From NCBI RefSeq assembly GCF_008180725.1, contig NZ_VTEV01000002.1:280426-344425 (forward strand): a stretch of DNA of 64,000 bases. The letters run 5' to 3'. The notes beneath the pieces are model-generated. The model was not told the origin of the DNA. It saw only the letters and a list, made by a program, of their open reading frames with translations, and searched no databases. The first letter of the stretch is position 1. Each line of letters opens with the position of its first letter. The stretch comes from Sutcliffiella horikoshii (GTDB lineage Bacteria; Bacillota; Bacilli; Bacillales; Bacillaceae_I). Below are positions 50,711 to 59,196 of the stretch, piece after piece. The position numbers and the translations under genes are program-made.

Positions 50711-52492
50711 CTATTCGGTCACACCATTTAGTAATCCATAACGACCATTATTCACATCTTTCGTAAAATGTATAAGGTTAGCGTTACTATAATCTAATTG
50801 AGGAATTTCGTTTTCGATGATTATAACTTGACCGTTATTTTGATTTTCTAACAAATATTTAAATAATGATTTTTTCATGCTATGAGATGCTTGTTCACTT
50901 CCTTTTTCTTTTAGTGATAAGATTGGTGAATCAATAACAAGTAATCCTGCTGAAAAAACACCATGTTGAGCTAAATACTCCATAAATGTTAAAGCAACAA
51001 CAGTATTTAGAAACGCTCTATATCCTTTACCGAATGTAAACTTATCTTGGCCATTTACGACTACATCAAAGGAATCTTTACTGAAATACGCAGAGCTAAA
51101 ATTATCAAAATTACTTTCTTCTAGAATATTTGTTAGTATTTCATCAATTTGATGCATTATTTGTAGATCAAAATGGTCCTTAGGTTTATATTTAATCTCA
51201 TTTTCTTCTTCATCTTCAAATTGACGCAAATCATAGAGCATTTCTTTCTCAAATCTTTCTAAAACATTGGTTTCATTTTGATTCTCGATAGAACGTCGAT
51301 ATTCGTTTAGAGAATGTTGAAGTTCTGCAATTTTTGGTTTTAATTCTGAATTGATAACAGCTTCTATTTCAGAGCGCTCATTTTCGAGTCGCGATCTTTT
51401 GGTGTATTGACTATCTATTTCATTAATAATATCATGCTCAGCTTCTTCTAGATCCTTAAGTTGGGAAACAATCTTTTGTAATTCTGCTCCTGCTGCTTCT
51501 ATGCAAGATTCTTCTTCTTCCTTTGCTAAGCTGCCGTCACAAAATGGACACCTCGAAACCTTTTGAACCTCATTTTTATGGACTTCACCTTCAACAATAA
51601 ATGTTAATCGGCTAATATCCGCATTATATTGTCCACGCAGAACTTTATAGCGGTTATGAAGCATATTAGATTCGGCAAGTTGATCGTTTAAATTATATAT
51701 TTCATTCGATAAATCTTTGCTTCGCTTAATGGCAATAGATAGTTTTTCTTCCGTGTGCGATATTGCATTTAATATAGCATCAATTTTTTCGCGAGTCTCA
51801 TAGACACTTAGACTAGGATTAAATAATTCATTTTTTCGAGTTGCTAAGGCAGTTAAATGATTATTAATGTATTTAATAACGGCATTCTTTTTTGCTTCTT
51901 TCACCTTTTTTTCTTCCCGTGGATCAAAATCTTCAAACGCATTCCCAGTTATGAAATATAGTAGTATTGATAGTATTGCAGTTTTAGAAAAGACAGATTT
52001 CTTGAAAAGAATACTTTCTTTTTGAAACACATTATCCTCTTCGATTAGAAATGTATGTAAAAATGATCTAACGGTTAATGCTTGTCTCTCAAAAGACTCA
52101 TTTTTTAATATCTGCGGGGGATTTTCGATGCCCATTAATTGGAGCCATAAATTGCTAATATTTAGCTTAGTTTTTCCAGTACTATAGTTTCCGGAAGGAA
52201 TGTCTGGATTAGAACTGTTAACAATTATTTTACTATCATCAAATTTACGATCAAGGATAATACTTCCGCCCTTTGTTGATATCTCCATTGAAACACAATT
52301 ATAACCCGTATCATTCCCAATTCGGAATTCTTTTGTCTTACTTCCGAATAAAAAATTTATACATTCTGCTATATAGCTTTTCCCGGTATTTGATGGCCCG
52401 TATATAATGTTTAATCCTTTATCCAATTGAATAGAAGAAGTTTCGACATTATTCCCTGTTAGGTATATTTGCTTTATGAAAAAATTGGCCAT
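50711..52492 (-). CDS. ABC-3C system ABC ATPase (Rad50-like, zinc-hook)
   Basis: SMC/Rad50-like ATPase of 593 aa. Walker A GPSNTGKS at residues 32-39, long heptad-rich arms on both sides of a zinc-hook C-P-F-C (C315 and C318), and a C-terminal Walker B in GLLVIDSPILSL with a following SHSMKKS region. This matches the ATPase of ABC-three-component systems, predicted conflict or defence systems in which the ATPase senses or loops DNA. It is the last gene of a three-gene minus-strand operon and follows the middle-component stop codon with no gap. It is convergent to the EPS terminator. Confidence 0.85.
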   Translation of the reverse strand: MANFFIKQIYLTGNNVETSSIQLDKGLNIIYGPSNTGKSYIAECINFLFGSKTKEFRIGNDTGYNCVSMEISTKGGSIILDRKFDDSKIIVNSSNPDIPSGNYSTGKTKLNISNLWLQLMGIENPPQILKNESFERQALTVRSFLHTFLIEEDNVFQKESILFKKSVFSKTAILSILLYFITGNAFEDFDPREEKKVKEAKKNAVIKYINNHLTALATRKNELFNPSLSVYETREKIDAILNAISHTEEKLSIAIKRSKDLSNEIYNLNDQLAESNMLHNRYKVLRGQYNADISRLTFIVEGEVHKNEVQKVSRCPFCDGSLAKEEEESCIEAAGAELQKIVSQLKDLEEAEHDIINEIDSQYTKRSRLENERSEIEAVINSELKPKIAELQHSLNEYRRSIENQNETNVLERFEKEMLYDLRQFEDEEENEIKYKPKDHFDLQIMHQIDEILTNILEESNFDNFSSAYFSKDSFDVVVNGQDKFTFGKGYRAFLNTVVALTFMEYLAQHGVFSAGLLVIDSPILSLKEKGSEQASHSMKKSLFKYLLENQNNGQVIIIENEIPQLDYSNANLIHFTKDVNNGRYGLLNGVTE

Positions 52493-52948
52493 TTAGATTC
52501 CTCTTCTCTTTAATGAACGGATGGAGTGTTCATTTATCATTTTAAAAACATCTTTTTCTGCTCGATTTAAAATGTATTGCCGAGCTCTATGACACATTTC
52601 TTTATATGAGTGAGCATAATGGCTTTCAAAAGAATTTATATATTTTATGCCATTACTATTAATGCGATAAGTAAAACCTTCTTTACTAGGTAGAACAGAA
52701 ATTAGATTTTGCAATACGAGCTTTTTTACACCTTGTTGGACAAGCGTTCTTCGACTTGTGAATTCACTAAACATAAAGAGATTGTCTCCGTGAAGATTTG
52801 TATCAGAAATCTTAAATTCAGCGCCATAAATAGAAATAAAATCAATGGCTGCAATCGTATCAGCTGAAATGTGGGTATCTTGATATTCACTCATAATAAT
52901 CAGAATTCTTAATGAAGTTTCAAATGTAGAATTAAACAGATTATTCAT
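52493..52948 (-). CDS. ABC-3C system middle component
   Basis: A 151-aa protein placed between the other two ABC-3C genes. It looks like a winged-helix protein: FNSTFETSLRILIIMSEY at the start, AAIDFISIYGAEF, then NLHGDNLFMFSEFTSRRTLVQQGVKKLVLQNLI and YRINSNGIKYINSF. The NLHGDN and SRR motifs fit my memory of ABC-3C middle-component families. It overlaps the upstream gene by 8 nt and directly abuts the ATPase gene, so all three should be made together. Confidence 0.8.
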   Translation of the reverse strand: MNNLFNSTFETSLRILIIMSEYQDTHISADTIAAIDFISIYGAEFKISDTNLHGDNLFMFSEFTSRRTLVQQGVKKLVLQNLISVLPSKEGFTYRINSNGIKYINSFESHYAHSYKEMCHRARQYILNRAEKDVFKMINEHSIRSLKRRGI

Positions 52949-53945
52949 CTTGATTCACCCACTTTATTTTTCCATCGTTTACTAGTATGTGACATACACC
53001 TTTTTTTTCACTTGTACTGATCCAACCTGGAAAACTATTTAATATGGACTTATTAAGTTGGATGGTTGTTACATGCTTCATTACACTTTTAAGACGCTTA
53101 TATCCGTTATTATAGTCATCCTCGTGTACATCTATTATCCCATCGTAAGTCTCTTCTGTTAAAATGCTAAACTCATCTTTTTCGGTATCTAGTAGTATGT
53201 CTCTTGCAGATTGTCGAATTGTTTCAGCTGCATAGTAATCTTTTCTGTGTCTCTGAAAATTTTCACCGTACTTAGGGTGTTCTACTATGTCTTCTTTTCT
53301 AATTACTTTTTTACCATTGTCATCTGCATAAGCTGCCAGAAGTTCGCTTACGTAAGTCATTTCCTTTTTATCAAAATTTTTAGGAGGTGTTTGCGCATCA
53401 GGTTTTTTGAATTTTTGAATTAGTTTTTGTAAATTAGCTAAATTTTCTTCTATATTAACAGCTTCATTCGCTTTAGGGTTTTGCTTAACTTGACCAGTTT
53501 TTTTATTGTCCTTTTGTATAGCGTATAAAAAAACTTCTACTAGAAATTCTGTTAGATTGTTATTCTCATGAAGTGTAAGAAAATCATTACGTGTATCACC
53601 TGAGATTTCAGTGTCTGCTTCAATGATGCTCCTCATTTCATGATATAAATCAAGTTCCTTTTGAGGGCTTATTTTAGGGATGATGTTACTTTCAAAATAA
53701 TCTATAGCTTCTGATGAAATTGCTGGAGAAGCTGCGGCTGTTTTAATTCCACTCGGAATATCCTCATTTTGGTGCCACCATTGGAATATGGTGTTGCTAT
53801 TTAAACTATAAGGCTCCCCATTCTTATTAAGAACATTTTCATCTTTAATGATAAATCCAATTAATAGATTCGTAACTTCCTTATTGGTGGATTTCGGAAT
53901 TGCCCTCTTTATTGCTTGTGCATAAGATGAAAAATTTAATATCAC
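52941..53945 (-). CDS. ABC-3C system third component (unknown N-terminal domain plus ABC-3C CTD)
   Basis: A 334-aa protein, first gene of the operon, GTG start with AAAGGAG about 12 nt upstream. The C-terminal part from about residue 200 (FQRHRKDYYAAETIRQSARD, NGYKRLKSVMKHVT, then KGVCHILVNDGKIKWV at the very end) fits the conserved C-terminal domain of ABC-3C effectors. The N-terminal 150 residues, predicted helical with NTIFQWWHQNEDIPSGI, carry no catalytic motif that I recognise. A low-complexity K/Q/N linker joins the two parts. In other systems this N-terminal slot holds the toxic or nuclease domain. Confidence 0.78.
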   Translation of the reverse strand: MILNFSSYAQAIKRAIPKSTNKEVTNLLIGFIIKDENVLNKNGEPYSLNSNTIFQWWHQNEDIPSGIKTAAASPAISSEAIDYFESNIIPKISPQKELDLYHEMRSIIEADTEISGDTRNDFLTLHENNNLTEFLVEVFLYAIQKDNKKTGQVKQNPKANEAVNIEENLANLQKLIQKFKKPDAQTPPKNFDKKEMTYVSELLAAYADDNGKKVIRKEDIVEHPKYGENFQRHRKDYYAAETIRQSARDILLDTEKDEFSILTEETYDGIIDVHEDDYNNGYKRLKSVMKHVTTIQLNKSILNSFPGWISTSEKKGVCHILVNDGKIKWVNQDE

Positions 53946-54277
53946 TCCCAGCTTCTCCTTTCATTAGACCCTAATTTCTCCCTAAATTCATCCTGACTTT
54001 ATCCAAACTACAAAATAACCATATCCAGATAAACTTTAACTCGTAAGGAACAAATCAAATGGCCATTTCGATTGCTCCCTATAATTACCTATTTTATCAC
54101 ATTCAAAATTTTGGAACCATTTAGGTTTTGCAACAATTCAAGAATAATTTGTAGCTACAAATAATGAAGTACTTCAAACAAGATTGGTTTTTAATTGCTA
54201 TTTGTTGGACATTTAAAATTTAACCAAGCAATTAAGGCAGTTGCATGAACCAAAGGAAAAGAAAGGAGAGCGAAAGT
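53946..54277. other. Divergent gap between the ABC-3C operon and the phage module
   Basis: About 330 nt, AT-rich, no supportable gene. It should contain the promoters for both directions. The only clear structure is the 16-bp palindrome at 54147-54162. Confidence 0.5.
54147..54162. promoter_or_regulatory. Perfect 16-bp palindrome, operator candidate
   Basis: ATTTGTAGCTACAAAT is perfectly self-complementary and lies upstream of the first phage gene. Such a site suits a dimeric repressor, but no repressor gene is present in the window. Confidence 0.45.
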
Positions 54278-54622
54278 ATGAGTAAAACCAAGCTCGCACT
54301 AGATGTGGTGCAGGATTTACGAAACCTTGCTGAAAGTATGGAAGCTTTAATTTCGGCAATGGAAAACCTCACACCAAAAAAGGCGGCAACGCCTCAAGAA
54401 AGTGAACCGAAGGAAAAAGAAAAGCCGAAGAAAACGCAACAAGTAGCCAAAACAAATCCACCTACCTTGGAGGATGTAAGAGCAAAACTTGCTGGTTTAT
54501 CACAAGACGGGAAGCAAGCACAAGTGAAAGAGTTAATTACCAGTTTTGGTGTAAAGAAACTGAGTGATATTCCAACTGATCAATATCCCGAAGTCTTACA
54601 ACGGGCGGAAAAATTGTCATGA
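54278..54622 (+). CDS. Phage protein, unknown
   Basis: A 114-aa protein starting MSKTKLALDVVQDLRNLAESMEALISAMENL, then a lysine/proline/glutamate-rich linker and a C-terminal region TLEDVRAKLAGLSQDGKQAQVKELITSFGVKKLSDIP that looks like a small helical domain. It is first in the phage replication operon and overlaps the DUF2800 gene by 4 nt. The ATG at 54278 follows AAAGGAGAG. The C-terminal part resembles small proteins found at this position in other Firmicutes prophages; function is not known. Confidence 0.75.
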   Translation: MSKTKLALDVVQDLRNLAESMEALISAMENLTPKKAATPQESEPKEKEKPKKTQQVAKTNPPTLEDVRAKLAGLSQDGKQAQVKELITSFGVKKLSDIPTDQYPEVLQRAEKLS

Positions 54623-55806
54623 ATCAAACAACAGTAAAAGCCAAGAACCATGCTGAAAGAGCACATGCTAGTTTAAGTGCTTCTGGAGCAAGTCGTTGGT
54701 TAGCTTGTCCACCGAGTGTTCGACTGTCAGAGCAGTACGAAGAAACAACAAGTGTTTTTGCCAAAGAAGGTACCTTCATGCATGAGCTGTCAGAACTCTA
54801 TTTGTCTTATTACCTAAAACAAATGACAAAAACTCAGTTCAACAAAAGGCTGAAGCAGATGAAACAAAATGAGTTTTATAACGCAGAAATCGAACAAGCT
54901 GTCCAAACATATGTAGATTTTGCTACTGAAAAAATGAATGAGGCTAAGGCAACTAGCAAGGACCCGCTCATCCTTATTGAGGAAAAAGTAGATTTTAGTC
55001 CGTGGGTGCCAGCTGCCTTCGGTACGGGGGACATAATTCTGATTTATGGTGATAGATTAGAAGTTATTGACCTTAAGGGTGGGAAAGGTGTCAAGGTTTC
55101 TGCAGTGGAAAACCCACAAATGCGACTGTACGCTTTAGGTGCATTAAACAACTTTGGTGTACTCTATGATACTCAGAAAATACTAATGACCGTTGTGCAA
55201 CCCAGATTAGACAATATCTCCACGGATGAAATGAAAGTGGATGAATTATTGGAATGGGCAGAAACAATAGTCAAGCCAAAGGCGGAATTAGCATTTAAGG
55301 GTGAAGGTGACTTCATGGCTGGCGAGCATTGTCGTTTTTGCAAGGTGAAAGCGACCTGTAGAGCGAGAGCAGAAGAAAACCTGAAACTTGCTTGTATGGA
55401 TTTTCAGAAACCTCCGTTACTGACAGATGATGAAGTAGTGGAAGTGTTAACTTCAATTGATCAGCTGATGAGCTGGGCAAAAGATGTACAAGAATATGCT
55501 TTAAACATGGCAATGGATGAAAACAAGCAGTGGCCAGGGATGAAATTGGTCGAGGGCAGAGGCAGCCGTAAATATAGTGATGAAAATGCAGTGGTTGATG
55601 CACTTACTGCTGCTGGATATGACGGTGATGTGATTTATAAGAAATCACTTAATACGATTACAACACTGGAAAAAGAACTTGGTAAAAAGAAATTCCAAGA
55701 GTTGCTTGGGTCTTTCATTACAAAAGCACAGGGGAAAGTAAAGCTCGTGCCAGAAGAGGACAAGCGACCGGAAATAAAAGCTTCACCAGAAGCAGATTTT
55801 CAATAA
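54619..55806 (+). CDS. DUF2800 phage nuclease (RecB/Cas4-like PD-(D/E)XK)
   Basis: A 395-aa protein with the SGASRWLACPPSVRLSEQ start and the PD-(D/E)XK nuclease core GTGDIILIYGDRLEVIDLKGGKG, followed by QMRLYALGAL. The cysteines in HCRFCKVKATCRARA and one more distal cysteine suggest a 4Fe-4S cluster as in AddB and Cas4. It probably works as the phage exonuclease in recombination or replication, next to the DUF2815 protein that may serve as its single-strand-binding partner. Overlap with the upstream gene fixes the start. Confidence 0.88.
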   Translation: MNQTTVKAKNHAERAHASLSASGASRWLACPPSVRLSEQYEETTSVFAKEGTFMHELSELYLSYYLKQMTKTQFNKRLKQMKQNEFYNAEIEQAVQTYVDFATEKMNEAKATSKDPLILIEEKVDFSPWVPAAFGTGDIILIYGDRLEVIDLKGGKGVKVSAVENPQMRLYALGALNNFGVLYDTQKILMTVVQPRLDNISTDEMKVDELLEWAETIVKPKAELAFKGEGDFMAGEHCRFCKVKATCRARAEENLKLACMDFQKPPLLTDDEVVEVLTSIDQLMSWAKDVQEYALNMAMDENKQWPGMKLVEGRGSRKYSDENAVVDALTAAGYDGDVIYKKSLNTITTLEKELGKKKFQELLGSFITKAQGKVKLVPEEDKRPEIKASPEADFQ

Positions 55807-55824
55807 CGAGGAGGAAAATAAATT

Positions 55825-56370
55825 ATGGTAAAAATTACGATTGGAACAAATGAAAACCCAGTACGCTTTAGTTATGCGAATGTACATCAACCGGTAAGTG
55901 TAAATGGAAGTGACCTAAAGTATTCGGTGAGCATTATCATCCCAAAATCAGATAAGAAGACGATTAAAAAAATCAAAGATGCGATTCAAAAAGCCACTCA
56001 AGAAAATAAGGACAAGTTTGGTGGTAAAGTACCTTCAAATCTGAAGACACCTCTGCGTGATGGTGATGTGGATCGTGAAGATGACGAGGCTTATGCAGAT
56101 TCCTATTTCATTAATGCCAACAGCAAAATGAAGCCAGGGATTGTCGATGCTGAGTTGAATCCAATCATGGACCAAAGTGAGTTTTATTCCGGTTGTTATG
56201 GACGAGTGAGCCTAACCTTTTATGGGTTCAATGTAAATGGTAATCGCGGGATTGCTGCAGGGCTTCAAAACATTATGAAGACGGATGATGGGGAACCACT
56301 TGGTGGCCGTAGAAGTGCTGAAGATGATTTTGCTGATGATAGCGATGACGATGATGACATTCTAGGTTAA
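55825..56370 (+). CDS. DUF2815 phage protein, ssDNA-binding-like
   Basis: A 181-aa protein matching DUF2815: VRFSYANVHQPVSVNGSDLKYSVSIIIPKSD in the N-terminal part, SKMKPGIVDAELNPI in the middle and an acidic C-terminal tail (ADDSDDDDDILG). The family is thought to be an OB-fold single-strand-binding protein, and an acidic tail of this kind supports that. GAGGAGG precedes the ATG. It follows DUF2800 and precedes the polymerase, the standard order in many Firmicutes phages. Confidence 0.85.
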   Translation: MVKITIGTNENPVRFSYANVHQPVSVNGSDLKYSVSIIIPKSDKKTIKKIKDAIQKATQENKDKFGGKVPSNLKTPLRDGDVDREDDEAYADSYFINANSKMKPGIVDAELNPIMDQSEFYSGCYGRVSLTFYGFNVNGNRGIAAGLQNIMKTDDGEPLGGRRSAEDDFADDSDDDDDILG

Positions 56371-56375
56371 TCCTT

Positions 56376-58325
56376 ATGAATATCTTGTCCATCGACATTG
56401 AAACATACAGTATTGTGGACCTCACGAAAGGTGGGGTTTACAACTACTGTGAGTCAGAAGATTTTCAAATATTACTTCTTGCATATGCAGTTGATGATGA
56501 AGAAGTACAAATCATTGACCTTGCTTCTGGTGAAGAGATGCCTAGTAAAATATTAGACGCACTAGTTAATCCAGCAATTATAAAAACAGCATACAATGCT
56601 AATTTTGAACGTACTTGTTTGTCAAAATACTTTCAATTAGCCATGCCACCTGAGCAGTGGCGTTGTTCTTCCGTTCATGCGTTAATGCTTGGCTTACCAG
56701 GACATCTTGATGGAGTAGCCAAGTCCCTCAAGCTACATGAACAGAAAATGAAAGAAGGAAAAGCCTTAATCCGTTACTTTTCGATCCCGTGCAAAGCTAC
56801 CAAAGTGAATGGAGGAAGAACTCGTAATCTACCGAAGCACGATGCAGAAAAATGGAATAAATTCAAAGATTACTGTAAGCAAGACGTTGAAGTGGAAAGA
56901 CAGATTCGAAAGAAACTAGAAGCATTCCCAATAACAACGGTAGAACAAAAGCTATGGGAACTGGATCAACATATCAATGATCAGGGCGTACAAGTGGATG
57001 AAGAGTTAGTGAAACACGCCATTTTGGCAGACACAACCTATCAGGACAATCTTTTAAAAGAAGCAGTTCGTTTAACCGGGCTAGAAAATCCGAATAGCCC
57101 TGCACAATTAAAGAACTGGCTACTTGAACAAGGTGTAGAAGTGGATAGTTTAGCGAAGAAAAATGTTGAAGTGTTAATAGGTGAAGTAGAAAACCCTAAG
57201 GTCAAACGATTGTTGGAACTGAGACAAGCCATGTCCAAAACCTCAGTGAAGAAGTACGAAGCTATGGAACGATCCGTATGCCAGGATCAAAGAATTAGAG
57301 GGTTGCTCCAATTTTACGGTGCAAATAGAACAGGACGTTGGGCTGGTAGGCTCGTACAAATTCACAACCTGCCAAGAAACAGTATGAGTGACTTACACAT
57401 AGCAAGGGAACTTTTGAAATCTGGGAACTATGAAGCTTTGGAAATTCTATTTGCTAGTGTACCAGATGTGTTATCTCAGCTGATTCGAACAGCTTTTATT
57501 CCGTCAAAGGGTCATCGTTTTATTGTAGCGGACTTCTCGGCAATTGAAGCGAGAGTGATTGCTTGGTTGGCAGGAGAACGATGGCGGATGGAAGTGTTTC
57601 AGTCTCATGGGAAGATTTATGAAGCTTCAGCAGCTCAAATGTTTAAGGTTCCTATAGAAACAATTGATAAAGGAAGTCCATTAAGGCAAAAAGGGAAAAT
57701 TGCTGAGCTGGCTCTTGGATACGGTGGCTCAAAAGGTGCTTTAACTCAAATGGGAGCCTTAGAAATGGGTTTAACTGAAGAAGAACTTCCAGAGTTAGTT
57801 TCTGCATGGCGTGAGGCTAACCCGAAGATTGTGAAGCTTTGGTGGAAAGTTGAAGCGGCAGCAATCAAAGCAGTGAAAGAAAAAGCAGTTGTAAAAATGC
57901 AATACGGTCTCACCTTCCATTATAAAAAGGGAATTTTATTTATTACTTTATCGTCAGGGCGCTCACTTGCCTATGTAAGACCGAGAATTGGTATTGATGA
58001 GCGCTTTGGTAAAGAGCAATTGACCTACGAGGGAACGGAACAAGGATCCAAACAGTGGGGCAGGATTCCTACTTATGGCGGGAAGCTGACGGAGAATATC
58101 ATTCAAGCCATTGCTAGAGATTGCCTTGCTGAAGCGATGGTGAAGTTGAATGATGTTGGTTACCGAATAAACTTTCATGTTCATGATGAAGTCGTATTGG
58201 ATATACCAATTGGCACTGGATCTAAGGAAGAAGTAGAGAAAGTAATGGGGCAACCGATTAAATGGGCTCCGGGTTTACCGTTAGGAGCAGATAGCTTTGA
58301 AACGGATTATTACATGAAGGATTAA
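56376..58325 (+). CDS. Phage DNA polymerase, family A
   Basis: A 649-aa polymerase with proofreading. The exonuclease motif DIETYS is at the N-terminus (about residues 6-11) with YNANFERT later. Polymerase motif A is VADFSAIEARVIAWLAGE, motif B is within KIAELALGYGGSKGAL and motif C is HVHDEVV. There is no 5'-3' nuclease domain, so it is a phage-type replicase rather than chromosomal PolA. It starts 5 nt after the DUF2815 gene. It should copy the phage genome together with the primase-helicase downstream. Confidence 0.94.
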   Translation: MNILSIDIETYSIVDLTKGGVYNYCESEDFQILLLAYAVDDEEVQIIDLASGEEMPSKILDALVNPAIIKTAYNANFERTCLSKYFQLAMPPEQWRCSSVHALMLGLPGHLDGVAKSLKLHEQKMKEGKALIRYFSIPCKATKVNGGRTRNLPKHDAEKWNKFKDYCKQDVEVERQIRKKLEAFPITTVEQKLWELDQHINDQGVQVDEELVKHAILADTTYQDNLLKEAVRLTGLENPNSPAQLKNWLLEQGVEVDSLAKKNVEVLIGEVENPKVKRLLELRQAMSKTSVKKYEAMERSVCQDQRIRGLLQFYGANRTGRWAGRLVQIHNLPRNSMSDLHIARELLKSGNYEALEILFASVPDVLSQLIRTAFIPSKGHRFIVADFSAIEARVIAWLAGERWRMEVFQSHGKIYEASAAQMFKVPIETIDKGSPLRQKGKIAELALGYGGSKGALTQMGALEMGLTEEELPELVSAWREANPKIVKLWWKVEAAAIKAVKEKAVVKMQYGLTFHYKKGILFITLSSGRSLAYVRPRIGIDERFGKEQLTYEGTEQGSKQWGRIPTYGGKLTENIIQAIARDCLAEAMVKLNDVGYRINFHVHDEVVLDIPIGTGSKEEVEKVMGQPIKWAPGLPLGADSFETDYYMKD

Positions 58326-58347
58326 ATTGAACAGGAGGAAATAAAAG

Positions 58348-59169
58348 ATGAATAACTTACGAGTGTTTAGTTCTGCAGAATTTGGTCAGTTAGAAATTAT
58401 GGTGATTGATGGGAAAGAGTATTTTCCTGCGACAGATGTGGCAAAAATGCTTAATTATAGTAACCCTCACAAAGCTTTAACCAATCATTGTAGGTACCTA
58501 ACAAAAAGGGAGGTACCTCATCCGCAAAGTGAAGGAAAGACTATTGAAAAGAATTTTATTCCTGAAGGAGATGTATATCGCTTAATTATTGGTGCTGCAT
58601 CTCAAAGTAAGAATAAGCAGGTAAAGAAAAAGGCGGAGCAATTCGAACATTGGATTTTTGATGAAGTACTGCCTGATATCCGAAAACATGGGCTGTATGC
58701 TTCTGAGTCACTTCTTAATGATATTCTTAAAAATCCAGATTTAGGCATTAAGATTTTCACAGAGTACAAAGAAGCAAAAGATAGAGCTAAGAAATTGGAG
58801 CTTGAAAATGCTCAACATAAACAAATCATTGGTGAACTAAAGCCGAAAGCATCTTATTACGACTTAGTTCTTCAGAATAAATCGGTTGTACCAATCAGCC
58901 TGATTGCGAAAGATTATGGACTGTCTGCGAGAAAGTTAAATGCTCTACTTCATGAGCTGGGTGTTCAATATAAAATGGGTAAAACGTGGCTCCTTTATCA
59001 AAAGTATGCGGAAATGGGCTATACGCAATCAAAGACTCATGCCATTGATGCGGAGCGAAGTGTCATGCATACCTATTGGACACAAAAAGGAAGATTGTTT
59101 CTTTATGAGTTATTAAAACGAGAAAAGGGATTAGTACCTTTAATTGAACGAACAAATAAAACTGCGTAA
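58348..59169 (+). CDS. Phage antirepressor (Bro-N plus KilAC domain)
   Basis: A 273-aa protein. The N-terminal Bro-N domain (MNNLRVFSSAEFGQLEIMVIDGKEYFPATDVAKML, then NHCRYL) and the C-terminal ANT/KilAC domain (YDLVLQNKSVVPISLIAKDYGLSARKLNALLHE and GKTWLLYQKYAEMGY) are joined by a coiled linker. Such proteins act as antirepressors in phages, freeing lytic promoters. AGGAGG precedes the ATG. It is unusual to find it in the middle of the replication genes, but this occurs in related prophages. Confidence 0.9.
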   Translation: MNNLRVFSSAEFGQLEIMVIDGKEYFPATDVAKMLNYSNPHKALTNHCRYLTKREVPHPQSEGKTIEKNFIPEGDVYRLIIGAASQSKNKQVKKKAEQFEHWIFDEVLPDIRKHGLYASESLLNDILKNPDLGIKIFTEYKEAKDRAKKLELENAQHKQIIGELKPKASYYDLVLQNKSVVPISLIAKDYGLSARKLNALLHELGVQYKMGKTWLLYQKYAEMGYTQSKTHAIDAERSVMHTYWTQKGRLFLYELLKREKGLVPLIERTNKTA

Positions 59170-59196
59170 TGCATACCAGCCATGGAAGGTGAGCTT

